Positions 8,335-16,895 of a stretch of DNA of 64,000 nucleotides are shown in pieces. The translations under genes were made by a program, and so were the position numbers. The notes below the pieces were generated by a model that saw only the letters and a list, made by a program, of their open reading frames with translations, was not told where the DNA came from and ran no database searches. The stretch's first letter is position 1, and each line of letters begins with the position of its first letter. Origin of the DNA: Microtetraspora sp. NBRC 16547 (lineage in GTDB: Bacteria; Actinomycetota; Actinomycetes; Streptosporangiales; Streptosporangiaceae); the NCBI RefSeq assembly GCF_030268965.1, contig NZ_BSSE01000007.1:1-64000 (forward strand), in the 5' to 3' direction.

Positions 8335-8367
8335 CGGGACGCCCGCGCGGCCGGTGCGGGCGTCCCG
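8335..8367. terminator. Hairpin terminator after the DDN-hemerythrin gene
   Basis: A perfect 12-bp stem CGGGACGCCCGC (8335-8346) pairs with 8356-8367 across a 9-base loop, about 100 bases after the stop codon at 8228. Confidence 0.75.
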
Positions 8368-8434
8368 CGACCACGCACCGGGATGGTCGGGTCGAGTTCC
8401 GCGAGCAGGTCCAGGCTGCCGAGGTACGGCCTGA

Positions 8435-8593
8435 CGACACCGGTTCGTGGACGACAGCGACGTGGTCACCTCTTCGGGCGTCTCGGCCGGGATCGATATG
8501 GCGTTGTACCTGGTCGCCCGCCTGGCCGGGGCCGAGCGCGCCAGGCAGGTCCGCCGCAATATGCAGTACGACCCGCAACCGCCGATCCAGTGA
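8435..8593 (+). pseudogene. 3' remnant of a DJ-1/PfpI-family gene
   Basis: After a TGA at 8432-8434, about 52 sense codons run to TGA 8591-8593. They include RFVDDSDVVTSSGVSAGIDM, then ALYLVARLAGAERARQVRR and YDPQPPIQ. This is the characteristic C-terminal third of DJ-1/PfpI (GATase1-like, isonitrile-hydratase-like) proteins, including the V-T-S-x-G-V-S-A-G-I-D motif. The nucleophile-elbow cysteine region and the start are missing. Just upstream, the minus strand encodes YLGSLDLLAELDPTIPV, faintly like an inner segment of the same family, which may point to an inversion during decay. It is non-functional as it stands. Confidence 0.7.
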
Positions 8594-8769
8594 TCATGAA
8601 GGGCCAGCGTTTTAACGGAAAGTTCGCCGGGATATTCCAACCGGCGCGCTCTGTCGCGATTCGCGCGATTTTCCTGCTCTTGGAATAGCTGGAGCGAGCT
8701 CTCGAGAGGACGGAGGGCCGCCGTTGTGGTGTTCGCGTTCCTGGTCGCCCAACTTGATGAAGGGGGTGG

Positions 8770-8940
8770 GTGAGTCGTAACTCGATCCTCTTAAAGGATC
8801 CGATCTCCATCAGATTTGGTGCCGTCCATAATTGCGATGACGTATCCGATCTGACGGAGACCTTTACTAAGCGAATGATTGAAAATACGCTGGCCGCCGA
8901 GTTGTCGATTTTCGCCGGCCCATGGAGTCCACCGCCCTGA
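8770..8940 (+). CDS. 56-residue small protein translationally coupled to the DUF6571-like gene
   Basis: A GTG at 8770 has a strong SD (GAAGGGGGTGG directly upstream) and the frame runs 56 codons to TGA 8938-8940. That stop overlaps the ATG at 8940 of the next gene (TGATG), the classic arrangement for translational coupling. The product opens MSRNSILLKDPISIRFGAVH, has an acidic middle (DDVSDLTETF) and ends in AGPWSPPP. There is no signal peptide or membrane segment. Codon use is more A/T-rich than in the flanking genes, as is the rest of this cassette. I do not recognise a family. The coupling suggests it is a partner, chaperone or regulator of the large protein that follows; a pure leader-peptide role is the alternative. 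Confidence 0.6.
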   Translation: MSRNSILLKDPISIRFGAVHNCDDVSDLTETFTKRMIENTLAAELSIFAGPWSPPP

Positions 8941-11111
8941 TGGCTCATCCGTTACCCAGACCCTCGCCGACCTCCCAGCCGTCCCCTTCTGTCGAGCGGT
9001 CACTGGGCACCCAGCCGTCGCCGACTCCGGAGAAGACGCCGACCTCTGGACCGTCTCCCACTCATCAGTCGTCGCCGAGTGCTCCGCCGCCCTCTCCTGT
9101 CAAGGACGACCGAACGGCGTCCACCAGCAATGGACGTCCACTGGTCCCGCAGCCGACCCCGTACCCCTCCCAGGGAGTAGACGGCGAGTATTCGGGGATC
9201 AACCCCGCTTTGATGGACGACTTCGAGCGAGGGCTCGGGCGGGCCGAGGACGCGCTCGGCCGGAACGAGCAGCGGATCCGTCGCACGTTGCAGCAGCTCG
9301 ACCTCGACACCTCGGGGTTGAACGTCCTGCGTGAGGCGCGGAGTTGGATCGAGACCAGTCGCCCCGACCTGCGGCGTCGCAGTGAGACGATCCGCGCCGA
9401 GGTCACGGAGTGGGGGACCTCCTCCGGCCTCCCCGGAGGGCTGACCACCTTCGACGAGGCGCTGTACGGCAAGGCCGCCGGCCCTGACATATACGCCGCG
9501 GTCACGAAGATCACTGAGGCGGCGGAAAGCGGCAAGGTCGATGCCAAGACCCTCGCGGAGCTGGAAAAGCGGACCGGGGACGCGACATTCGCCGTCGCGC
9601 TGATGAACGCGATGGGCGCGAAGAAGTTCCGCGGTCTGATGGCGAAGACCGTAAAGGATGACGACAAGAAAGTGAGGCGGCTCCAGGCCGCGCTCGGTAA
9701 GACGCTGGGTACTGCAAGCTCCCGGCTGAGCAACACCTGGCGCGATGACCTCACATCCGATCTCGTGCTGAACTGGAGGGAGGCCTACGCGGTCTCCTTG
9801 GCGCTCAAGCACGGCACCTTCGCCACTGTCTTCCTGTTGAGCGTCGCCAAGAAGTTGGATGCCTTGTATCGCGTAATGGCCAAGCCCATCGCCGTGGAAC
9901 CGGGCGTCATGAGAACTCTCATGGAAGCGCTCAGCCGTGATCCCGCGGCGGCTCAGGACTTCTTCGCCGGCGATCCCACCGCGCTGAAGTATTACTTGAC
10001 GGAGGGGCGCATGGCTGACGATGGTGTGGCATTGGGCAAGGCCCTGGAGGCCGCGATGCTCACCTTCAGAGACCACGACGGATCACCGCAGAACCCTTCG
10101 CGCGGCTATCTCTCCGCCAAGCTGACCTCGGAGTTCGTCCATCTGGAAGCCGAACGTATCGACAAGGGCTATCCCCCCAAGTCTTTCGTGAACCCTGAGA
10201 GCACAGGCCGCATCCTCGCCGGGTACGTCGGCGACGTGAACTTCACCGCGCAGTTCGACGCCAATATCATTGAATCGGGAGTTCGAGGAAACAACGATCC
10301 CAGTCTGCCTGGCGTAGAGAACTGGGGTGCGTTGTTTGATACTCATCAACTGCGTCAGGTCATGAAGGAGGCGTTCGAGGATTCCACCGCCTTCACTACC
10401 GTACTTGCGGCCCAGACGGTGTTTACGAGTCAGCTTCTCGATTATGGTGCCGCAGAGATGTCCGCCGGGCGGGGCGACAACACGCTCATGACGAATGCTA
10501 AACAGATAGGTCGAAGCTTCGGCATGATCACAGATGCGGCAGGTCTGGCGAAGATCGAGAAAGGAAAGGAATTAGACGAAAAGCAGGAGCGGAACATGAA
10601 GGTTCTCACGGCCCTGGTCGGTATGGGCCTTGCTGTCCCGCAGAAGGCTGCGGGGGCGATCAGCGCCGGCATGGTGGGGTCGTGGACGTGGCTGATCGAG
10701 GACGCTGCCAAGGGCAACGCGGAGACCGAAGCCCGCAGCAAAGCTGATTCCGTCGTCAGACAGACCCAGGACCTCGTGCATGATCTCACTGCTCAGGCAA
10801 TGCTCAAGCATGGCCTGTTCGGTACGGTCGAGCCTGCCGCCGCAACCCACCCCTGGGCCTCACTGGAAGGCTTGAAGAAGGGAGACGATCCCCGCGACAA
10901 TCCCAACAATTTTCTCAAGGAAGATGGCCGAACGCTGATGACCAAGGACGAGATGATCGACAAAATGGCCACTGACCCCGCTGATAAATACCGAAGGCTC
11001 TTGGCCTATCGGCAATGGCTCCACCAAGGGCCGTCAGGAAAGGCTTGGAGCAATGTGGAGAACCCTCTGGACATAGGGTTCAGCAATGGCTTCAGTCAGT
11101 TCTCGTCATGA
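8940..11111 (+). CDS. Large DUF6571-like protein with WXG100/LXG-type helical N-terminal region
   Basis: This 723-residue protein starts with a Pro/Ser/Thr-rich disordered stretch of about 75 residues. An alpha-helical region follows (NPALMDDFERGLGRAEDALG, then a helix with the LREARSWIETSRPDL stretch) like the N-terminal part of WXG100/LXG-type actinobacterial proteins. A long, mostly helical body makes up the rest. It looks like the uncharacterised actinobacterial family DUF6571, recalled from memory. A hydrophobic Gly/Ala-rich segment lies near residues 560-590 (VLTALVGMGLAVPQKAAGAI). The ATG at 8940 is preferred over 8922 because its codon overlaps the stop of the 56-codon ORF. The next gene starts inside this stop codon. 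The company of a lipoprotein and a WXG100-like protein suggests type VII-linked export or envelope function. Confidence 0.7.
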   Translation: MAHPLPRPSPTSQPSPSVERSLGTQPSPTPEKTPTSGPSPTHQSSPSAPPPSPVKDDRTASTSNGRPLVPQPTPYPSQGVDGEYSGINPALMDDFERGLGRAEDALGRNEQRIRRTLQQLDLDTSGLNVLREARSWIETSRPDLRRRSETIRAEVTEWGTSSGLPGGLTTFDEALYGKAAGPDIYAAVTKITEAAESGKVDAKTLAELEKRTGDATFAVALMNAMGAKKFRGLMAKTVKDDDKKVRRLQAALGKTLGTASSRLSNTWRDDLTSDLVLNWREAYAVSLALKHGTFATVFLLSVAKKLDALYRVMAKPIAVEPGVMRTLMEALSRDPAAAQDFFAGDPTALKYYLTEGRMADDGVALGKALEAAMLTFRDHDGSPQNPSRGYLSAKLTSEFVHLEAERIDKGYPPKSFVNPESTGRILAGYVGDVNFTAQFDANIIESGVRGNNDPSLPGVENWGALFDTHQLRQVMKEAFEDSTAFTTVLAAQTVFTSQLLDYGAAEMSAGRGDNTLMTNAKQIGRSFGMITDAAGLAKIEKGKELDEKQERNMKVLTALVGMGLAVPQKAAGAISAGMVGSWTWLIEDAAKGNAETEARSKADSVVRQTQDLVHDLTAQAMLKHGLFGTVEPAAATHPWASLEGLKKGDDPRDNPNNFLKEDGRTLMTKDEMIDKMATDPADKYRRLLAYRQWLHQGPSGKAWSNVENPLDIGFSNGFSQFSS

Positions 11112-11713
11112 TGGGGATGGCCGTCGCCCGCGTGGCTGCCCTAACGTGCGCTCTGGTCCTGTCAACGGCTTGTCATAGTGGCAATACGCCAAGCGACCGC
11201 ACTCCGTTACCCGTGGTGGCCGCCCCTCCGTACATTTGCGGATATATTCCGCTGAAAGCGGTGGCGTTGATGACAGGGGTATATGACCCGCTAGCTCGTG
11301 GCTATTTTGATCTCACGACCTCTGATGGGCTCGGAATCGGCGACTGTGCGGCCTATCGACAAGACGGTGATCGGCAGAAGGTGTTGCAGATTGATCTCAT
11401 GCCGAGAGGCTATACGGAGATGGTCGAGGAAAACATCAGGCTTGGGGCCTCCCCATTGCCGGAGATCATCCCCGGGGCCAAGGGATCGTATTTCAAGGGC
11501 GCCGACGGGAAGAGCAACTCCGCATCTGCGGTGCTCGTACGTGGTGAGGCCACAATAAGCATTCAGTTACAGATCGGTGCTTCTGGGCGGGACAACGCGG
11601 CTGATGTGGCGGCGTTGATGAAGCTGATCGCGCCGAAGCTCATCACGGATGCCAGTGCTCCGTCGGGGAGCCCGTCACCGAAGATGGAGTCGCCCTCTCC
11701 GACGAAGGGTTGA
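11108..11713 (+). CDS. Lipoprotein of the WXG cassette
   Basis: This 201-residue lipoprotein has a signal peptide (MMGMAVARVAALTCALVLST) and a lipobox L-S-T-A-C, with lipidated Cys near residue 22. The mature part is about 150 residues with two further cysteines (ICGYIP, GDCAAY) and a Pro/Ser-rich C-terminus; the overall plan resembles DUF3558-like actinobacterial lipoproteins. The ATG at 11108 overlaps the stop of the preceding gene (ATGA), so the two are translationally coupled. It would sit on the outer face of the membrane, where it could act with the exported products of the same cassette. Confidence 0.75.
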   Translation: MMGMAVARVAALTCALVLSTACHSGNTPSDRTPLPVVAAPPYICGYIPLKAVALMTGVYDPLARGYFDLTTSDGLGIGDCAAYRQDGDRQKVLQIDLMPRGYTEMVEENIRLGASPLPEIIPGAKGSYFKGADGKSNSASAVLVRGEATISIQLQIGASGRDNAADVAALMKLIAPKLITDASAPSGSPSPKMESPSPTKG

Positions 11714-11720
11714 TCAGGTC

Positions 11721-12023
11721 ATGGCTGAGCTGGTGCCCAATCCGTTGTACGAGGCGTTGGGGGACGCCCTCCGGACGGTGGAGCCGATGGTCCAGGAGAT
11801 AGAGCAGGGCATCGAAGCGCCCTACCAGGACTTCCACTCCGGCAAGGTGTGGACGGGGCCGGCCGCCAAACGTTTTGACGCCCAGCTCGCCCACCACCGC
11901 ACGCGTGTCCGCAACTCGGGGGACAGGATCGTCTTCGACCTCCGCCAGACACTGGCTCGCACCCCGCGCGAGGTGACCGAGGAGCAAGCCCGGACGATCA
12001 AGATCAGGTACGGCCTGCCCTGA
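11721..12023 (+). CDS. WXG100-like protein
   Basis: This 100-residue, all-helical protein has a central W-x-G turn (KVWTGPAAKRFDAQL, about residues 41-55) between two amphipathic helices. It shows the size and motif of WXG100/EsxA-type proteins, which are exported as helical-hairpin dimers by type VII secretion systems. It follows the lipoprotein gene by seven bases, so it belongs to the same transcript. No EccC-type ATPase or EccD channel is encoded in the window, so any secretion machinery must be elsewhere. Confidence 0.75.
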   Translation: MAELVPNPLYEALGDALRTVEPMVQEIEQGIEAPYQDFHSGKVWTGPAAKRFDAQLAHHRTRVRNSGDRIVFDLRQTLARTPREVTEEQARTIKIRYGLP

Positions 12024-12056
12024 GTTCCCTCCGTTGGCGAGGAACGCGGGCGGGCA

Positions 12057-12227
12057 ATGGGGGGAAAGCGTCTCCCGGCGAATGCGAGGTCGAGGACGAC
12101 CCTGCACGGAGCGGCCTGGGACGCCGGCCGGGCGGAGGCTCTGGAGGCGGAGATCGCCAACCAGGTCGACGTCATCGCCTCGCCCGAGGCGCGGGCGGCG
12201 ATCGGCGACTACCTCCGCCCGCGTTGA
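12057..12227 (+). pseudogene. 3' remnant of an enoyl-CoA hydratase/isomerase gene
   Basis: An open frame of 56 codons ending in TGA at 12225-12227 encodes RAEALEAEIANQVDVIASPE followed by ARAAIGDYLRPR, the typical C-terminal helices of crotonase-fold enoyl-CoA hydratases. An ATG at 12057 opens it, but the oxyanion-hole and catalytic segments are absent. It is a truncated remnant rather than a small gene. Confidence 0.6.
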
Positions 12228-12259
12228 TCCTCGGGTGATCCTGGTGGCCCGTCAGTCCG

Positions 12260-13474
12260 TCAGCCGCTGACTCCGCTGAGCTCGTTCGGGGCCTGCGGCA
12301 GTGTCACGGTCCGCAGCTTCTTCCTCGACTCGATGTCGATCGCGTGCAGCTCCTTCCTGCTCGGATCGGTCACGTACGCCGTATGGCCGCGGACGAAGAG
12401 GGTCGGGCGGGGCTGCTGCCATTCCAGCGGTTCCCGCCATTCGGCCATGATCTCGATGCGGTCCACGACCTTCCCCTTCTCGGGGTCGATCACGTGGAGC
12501 CTGCCGTCGGTCCCCAACACGAGGGCCTCTCCGCGCGGCCCGCGCGCGAGGGAACGGAAGGTGTAGCTCGTGCCGAGGTCCACCAGCCGCATGGAACCGG
12601 ACTCCGTGTCGATGAGCGAGACCCGCTCGGGGTATTCCCGCTCGGCATCCGGGTCCGTCTTGTAGTCGCCGAGAACGATCGCCGACGCCTCGGAGCCGGC
12701 CTGGTTGCCGACCCGCCCATACGGGTCCGGGCTGTCGATCTTGCTGATCGTCCCGTTCTTGTAGAGCAGGACGCCGTCCTCGCATCCGATCACGACGGCC
12801 TCGTCCTTGGCAGCGGCCTCGCCGTGGACGCCCGGGCACTTCTCGCTGCGGGCGATCTCCTTGCGCTCCCGGTCGAGCACCAGGATGCCGAGCCGCTTCT
12901 CCTCGGTGCCGAGGGTGGTCAACAGTTCGCCGTTCGCCAGTTCGATCGCGACTCCGTGGTGGGGCGCCGCGGACGTGTAGGTCTCGCCCTTGGGCAGGCC
13001 GGCCGCGAGATCCTTCGGGTCGAAGACGGTGACCACGCCCGTCCCGTCGGAGAAGAGCACGGTCTTGCCGGCGTGCCGTACGACGTGGCCGGGCTTGGCC
13101 CCCGCGAACTCGTCGGACTTCAGCGTGGCCGAGATCGCGTCGAGCACGCGGAACCCGGTGGAGGTGGAGACCAGCACGTGGTGGTCATCGCCCGCAGGGT
13201 TGACCCGGTTGAAGCCGGGGAGCGGGATGTCGCCGGCGATCTGGAGGGTCTCACCGTCGAGGACGTACAGTCCGCCGTCGCACGTCGTGACGAGGGGATT
13301 CGCCACGGATGTCGCCGCGGACGCCGCCGGAGACGCCGCCGGAGACGCCGCGTTCTGCGCCGATTCGGCCGCCGTCTGGGTTGCGGCCTGTCGCGAGGTG
13401 CAGGCGCTGAGAAGAAGTCCCGCGACGAGTAGCGCGGGGAGCGCCGCCACTCTGGTACGGGGCCAGGCATTCAT
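12260..13474 (-). CDS. aztD: AztD-like periplasmic zinc metallochaperone (copy 1)
   Basis: This 404-residue exported lipoprotein (signal peptide with lipobox L-S-A-C near residue 24) carries an Ala/Ser-rich linker and a beta-propeller-like body of repeated short strands (VYVLDGETLQ-type units). It resembles AztD, the zinc chaperone that hands zinc to the solute-binding protein AztC. It keeps the segment KPGHVVRHAGKTVLFSDGTG but lacks the His-rich D-H-G-D-H-x-H-Y-Y stretch seen in copy 2. The ATG at 13474 is taken as start; a GTG four codons earlier is possible. It is the last gene of the arm, separated from aztC by 180 bases with short G/A-rich repeats. Confidence 0.75.
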   Translation of the reverse strand: MNAWPRTRVAALPALLVAGLLLSACTSRQAATQTAAESAQNAASPAASPAASAATSVANPLVTTCDGGLYVLDGETLQIAGDIPLPGFNRVNPAGDDHHVLVSTSTGFRVLDAISATLKSDEFAGAKPGHVVRHAGKTVLFSDGTGVVTVFDPKDLAAGLPKGETYTSAAPHHGVAIELANGELLTTLGTEEKRLGILVLDRERKEIARSEKCPGVHGEAAAKDEAVVIGCEDGVLLYKNGTISKIDSPDPYGRVGNQAGSEASAIVLGDYKTDPDAEREYPERVSLIDTESGSMRLVDLGTSYTFRSLARGPRGEALVLGTDGRLHVIDPEKGKVVDRIEIMAEWREPLEWQQPRPTLFVRGHTAYVTDPSRKELHAIDIESRKKLRTVTLPQAPNELSGVSG

Positions 13475-13654
13475 GTTGTTGTGCACCTTTCTGTGCGTAT
13501 CTGTGTTTCCGGTCGGGGATCCGCGCCGGAGGATGGCGCGGGTTGGGGGATAGGGGCGCGGGGAGTCCGGCGCGGTGGGGATGGATGCGGTGGAGATGGA
13601 TGGGGTGGAGATGTAGATAGGTGCTTCGGGAATTGGGCGCGCGGGGAACGGGCG

Positions 13655-14683
13655 TCATCCCTCGCTCAGGCCGCTGACCAGGGCCTCGGTGTTGGAGCGC
13701 ATCATCTCTACGTAGCTGGACGCGCCCTTCCTCACCGTGCTCAGCGACTCCGAGAACAGCGGGATGACCCGGACCTCCAGCCCAGCCTCTGAGGCCAGGA
13801 CCTGGGCGAGCCGGTCAGGCTGGGAGGAGTCGGCGAAGATCGCCGACACTCCGGCCGCGCGTATCGCGTCGGCGAGTGATTTCAGATCGGACGCGCTGGG
13901 GGAGGCCAGCGTCGTTCCGCTGGGGATCACCGCGCCGACGACCCTGAATTCGTACCGCAAGGCGAGGTAGCCGAAGACGTGGTGGTTGGTCACCAGGTTG
14001 CGCCTGCCGGGTGGGATGGCCGCGAACCGCGCCTCCATCCACGCGTCGAGCTCCTCGATCGCCGCGCGACAGCGTGCGGCGTTCGCCCGGATCACCGCGG
14101 CGTTGACGCCGTCAACCTCGGCGACGATCCGTTCGGCGATCAGATCGACGGCCCTGGCCATCCGGCGCGGATCGGTCCAGAAGTGCGGGTCCGGCCGCCC
14201 CGCCATGTCGTTCCCGGCATTTCCAGGGCTCCCGGTGTCGGCACCGGCGTTCCGGGCGTCGGCATCGGTCTCGCTCTCGGAACGGCCGGCCGTGTAGCGG
14301 ATCGGGTCGATCCCGTCGCCGACGGCCAGGGCCGGAACCCCGGCGTCCCGTGCGGCCTGGACGTGGCGCAGGACTCCCTCCTCCAGGCCGAGGCCGTTGT
14401 ACACGACCAGCGCGGCCTTCTCGATCCCGGCCGCCTCGCGGGCCGAGATCGCGAACGAGTGCGGATCGGAGTCCGGCTTCATCAGCACGGTCACCTCGGC
14501 CTCGTCGCCGATGACGCGGCGGGTGACGTCTCCGAGGATGTTCGTGGTGACGACCACGGCCGGACGGTGCTCGCCGGTGCCCGCGCACCCGGCCAGCGTG
14601 ACGCACGTCCCGAGGACGATCGCGATGAGAAAGGAGGCGGCGCGCCGCGACGCCGCCCGATGTCGAGCCGTCATTGTGGTCAC
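13655..14683 (-). CDS. aztC: Zinc ABC transporter substrate-binding lipoprotein (ZnuA/AztC family)
   Basis: This 342-residue cluster A-I metal-binding lipoprotein has a signal peptide ending in lipobox L-A-G-C. Candidate zinc ligands are the His in DPHSFAIS, the His in DPHFWTDPRR, the His in NHHVFGYLAL and an acidic residue in FADSSQPDRL. The loop before DPHFW is Gly/Asn/Asp-rich rather than His-rich. The GTG at 14683 overlaps the stop of the upstream aztD copy 2 gene (GTGA), so translation is coupled. It delivers zinc to the AztB/AztA importer. The paired AztD-like genes mark this as the azt rather than the simple znu type. Confidence 0.88.
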   Translation of the reverse strand: MTTMTARHRAASRRAASFLIAIVLGTCVTLAGCAGTGEHRPAVVVTTNILGDVTRRVIGDEAEVTVLMKPDSDPHSFAISAREAAGIEKAALVVYNGLGLEEGVLRHVQAARDAGVPALAVGDGIDPIRYTAGRSESETDADARNAGADTGSPGNAGNDMAGRPDPHFWTDPRRMARAVDLIAERIVAEVDGVNAAVIRANAARCRAAIEELDAWMEARFAAIPPGRRNLVTNHHVFGYLALRYEFRVVGAVIPSGTTLASPSASDLKSLADAIRAAGVSAIFADSSQPDRLAQVLASEAGLEVRVIPLFSESLSTVRKGASSYVEMMRSNTEALVSGLSEG

Positions 14684-15942
14684 CGTCCCGTCTCCACCAT
14701 GGACGTGGGCGTGAACCCGAGCCGGAACGTGCGAGCGCGCCGCAGGTCGTCGTTGTAGTCGATCTCGTGGACCGCCTTCGCGACCGGGTCGTTGACGTAG
14801 GCCCGGCTGGCATCCACCTGGATGGTCGGCGCCGGCGGCTCGTCGGATCCGGACGACGGTGCGGCGAGCAGCTTGGCCGTCGCGATCTCCTCACCGGATC
14901 CGGCGTCGTACGAGTGCAGCACGCCGTCCGCGGTCAGGGAGAGGACCGGTGCTCCGTCGCCGATGGCGGTCACGGCCACCGCGGGGCCGGTTTTCAGAAG
15001 CGTCCACTTCCTGGCGGAGAGGTCGAGCACCCAGATGCCCCTGTCACCGGTCCGCCCCGCCAGCGTCGTACTCCCTGGGCGGTGGGCGAACTCCCGGACG
15101 CGGTCGTCCTCGGACGGATTCCCGGGATAGCGGAGCTTCTCTCCCGAGAACACGCCGCCGCGCTCGGTGACAAGCAGCGCGCCGTCGGCGCATCCGAACA
15201 CGGCACCTCGCCGTGTCACGGCCGCGCCGCGGGGTTCCGGGCACGGCTCGCCGATCCCGGCCACGGGGCCGCCGTCCCTGCCGCGCACCTCCACACGATC
15301 CGCCGCCCCGCCGCCGGGACCAGTGCCGGGCACGAGCAGATGCCCTCCGTACGGCACGACGGCGCCGTAGCGCCCGCCGACGACGAGCGCGGCGGTCTCG
15401 ACGACGTCGCCCCGGTCGAGCGCGACGCGGTCGAGGACCTTCGCCGTGCCGTCGTCGAAGGTCAGGGCGATGGCGCCGGCGTCTCCGAAGACGGTTCGCG
15501 GGCGCCCTCCCGTCACGATCCCGACCTCGCGCGCGTCGGCACGGTAGTAGTGGGAGTGGTCACCGTGGTCCACGGTCCAGGCGCCGCTGTCTATGACGCG
15601 GGTCGCCCTGCCGCCGGGAGCGGTCAGATAGGCGAACCGGCCGTCCGCGCCCACGGCACCGCCGTCCGCGCTCCCCGCGCCGCCCACGGCGGCGACCTTT
15701 CCGGTGCTCGGGTCGAGGACATAGGCCGACCCCGTGTCGCCGTCGGCGATGACGAGCCGGGCCTGCGGCTCCGCGGTCTCCTCGGCGCCTTCGACGTATC
15801 CATGGGGGGTCGCCTCGTCCCGCTGCACAGGCGTTCCGGCGGCGTTCACATCGGCCGTGTTCACACTGGCGCATCCGGCCAGCAGCATCGCGGCGGACAC
15901 GGTCGCGGCGAGCGCCGCGTTCGCCTTCCTGTTCCAGGTCAT
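14680..15942 (-). CDS. aztD: AztD-like periplasmic zinc metallochaperone (copy 2)
   Basis: This 420-residue exported lipoprotein (lipobox L-A-G-C near residue 24) has a beta-propeller body. It carries the hallmark AztD stretch AWTVDHGDHSHYYRADAREV, whose His/Asp cluster is a probable zinc site, plus YVNDPVAKAVHEIDYN near the end. It overlaps both neighbours: its ATG overlaps the aztB stop (ATGA at 15942-15939) and its stop overlaps the aztC start. Copy 1 downstream lacks the His-rich stretch, so the two are unlikely to be simple duplicates. Confidence 0.85.
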   Translation of the reverse strand: MTWNRKANAALAATVSAAMLLAGCASVNTADVNAAGTPVQRDEATPHGYVEGAEETAEPQARLVIADGDTGSAYVLDPSTGKVAAVGGAGSADGGAVGADGRFAYLTAPGGRATRVIDSGAWTVDHGDHSHYYRADAREVGIVTGGRPRTVFGDAGAIALTFDDGTAKVLDRVALDRGDVVETAALVVGGRYGAVVPYGGHLLVPGTGPGGGAADRVEVRGRDGGPVAGIGEPCPEPRGAAVTRRGAVFGCADGALLVTERGGVFSGEKLRYPGNPSEDDRVREFAHRPGSTTLAGRTGDRGIWVLDLSARKWTLLKTGPAVAVTAIGDGAPVLSLTADGVLHSYDAGSGEEIATAKLLAAPSSGSDEPPAPTIQVDASRAYVNDPVAKAVHEIDYNDDLRRARTFRLGFTPTSMVETGR

Positions 15943-16844
15943 GACGGGTGCTCGGCTTCCGTACGGGGGTGGGCGACGGCGGCGGACGGGTCCGATCCGG
16001 TACGGCGGAGCCGCGGCGAGCCCGCCGGGGCCGACGCGAACGCCCGCAGGCATGCCGCCGACATGAAGAACAGGGACACGGAGACGGCGGCGATCGTCGC
16101 GCCCGCGGCCGTGCCCAGATGCCACGACACGATCAGGCCGGTCACCGTCGAGCCGACGCCGAGCAGGGCCGCCCCCAGCATGATCGTCGGAATGCGCCGG
16201 GCCCACAGCGCCGCGGCCGCCGGTGGGGCGACGAGGAGGGCGAAGACGAGCAGGGTTCCGACAACGTGGAACGAGGAGACGACGGCGAGGGTGACGAGCC
16301 CCAGCAGCACGGCGTGAGCCGTGCCGGGCCGCAACCCGAGGGTGTGCGCCTTGCGCGGGTCGAAGGCGAGGGCGACGAAGGACCGGTGGCCGAGCATCGC
16401 GACCACGGCGGCGACCACCAGGGCGGCGACGAGCCAGAGCAGGTCACGCGGGCGGACCGCGAGCACGTCGCCGAAGAGGAACCCGGTCAGGTCAACCGCG
16501 AACGACTGGGAGTGCGAGACGACGATCACCCCGATGGAGAGCATCCCGGCGAAGAGGAGGCCGACGCTCGTGTCGTGCGACAACCGGGGTGACCTGCCGA
16601 GCGCCGTCACGCCGAGGGCCATCGTGCCCGCGCTGACCGCAGCGCCGAGCAGGATGTCGCCGCCGAAAAGCGAGGCGAGGGCCACCCCGGGAAGCATCCC
16701 GTGAGACATCGCGTCGCCGAGGAAGGCCAGGCCGCGCAGGACGACCCAGGTCCCGGCCAGGGCGCAGATCAGGGACACGAGGATCCCGCCCCACAACGCC
16801 TGCCGTACGAACGACACCTCGAAGGGGCTGAGCAACCATTGCAT
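15939..16844 (-). CDS. aztB: Zinc ABC transporter permease (ZnuB/AztB family)
   Basis: This 301-residue integral membrane protein of the ABC-3 family has about eight or nine hydrophobic segments, beginning VRQALWGGILVSLICALAGT and including the family signature FLGDAMSHGMLPGVALA early on. The start is the ATG at 16844; a long open frame continues upstream through the aztA region but is antisense to it. It is the first gene of the four-gene minus-strand arm, and its start lies only 17 bases from the Zur-type box, so the message is almost leaderless. A His/Asp-rich or charged C-terminal tail follows the last helix. Confidence 0.92.
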   Translation of the reverse strand: MQWLLSPFEVSFVRQALWGGILVSLICALAGTWVVLRGLAFLGDAMSHGMLPGVALASLFGGDILLGAAVSAGTMALGVTALGRSPRLSHDTSVGLLFAGMLSIGVIVVSHSQSFAVDLTGFLFGDVLAVRPRDLLWLVAALVVAAVVAMLGHRSFVALAFDPRKAHTLGLRPGTAHAVLLGLVTLAVVSSFHVVGTLLVFALLVAPPAAAALWARRIPTIMLGAALLGVGSTVTGLIVSWHLGTAAGATIAAVSVSLFFMSAACLRAFASAPAGSPRLRRTGSDPSAAVAHPRTEAEHPS

Positions 16845-16860
16845 GGTCAACACTCTACAA

Positions 16861-16881
16861 TGAAAACGGTTACCATTTTCA
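16861..16881. promoter_or_regulatory. Zur-type operator between the divergent azt arms
   Basis: A 21-bp near-perfect palindrome: TGAAAA at 16861-16866 and TTTTCA at 16876-16881 flank the inner GGT/ACC arms. It matches the actinobacterial Zur box pattern (TGAAAAT...ATTTTCA). It lies 17 bases from the aztB start and 15 from the aztA start, so one bound repressor could shut both arms when zinc is plentiful. Confidence 0.85.
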
Positions 16882-16895
16882 ATGGAGGTGTCGTG

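Larger units (their letters stand above)
8229..8769. other. Gene-free stretch with terminator and gene remnant
   Basis: These 541 bases hold the hairpin at 8335-8367 and the DJ-1-like remnant at 8435-8593. From about 8594 on, the sequence becomes noticeably richer in A+T, leading into the promoter region of the WXG cassette; no further gene is visible. Confidence 0.5.

Noticed and set aside
13655-14894. Additional overlapping frames around aztC
   Set aside because: Shadow frames; the aztC frame alone has the signal peptide, lipobox and metal-site motifs.
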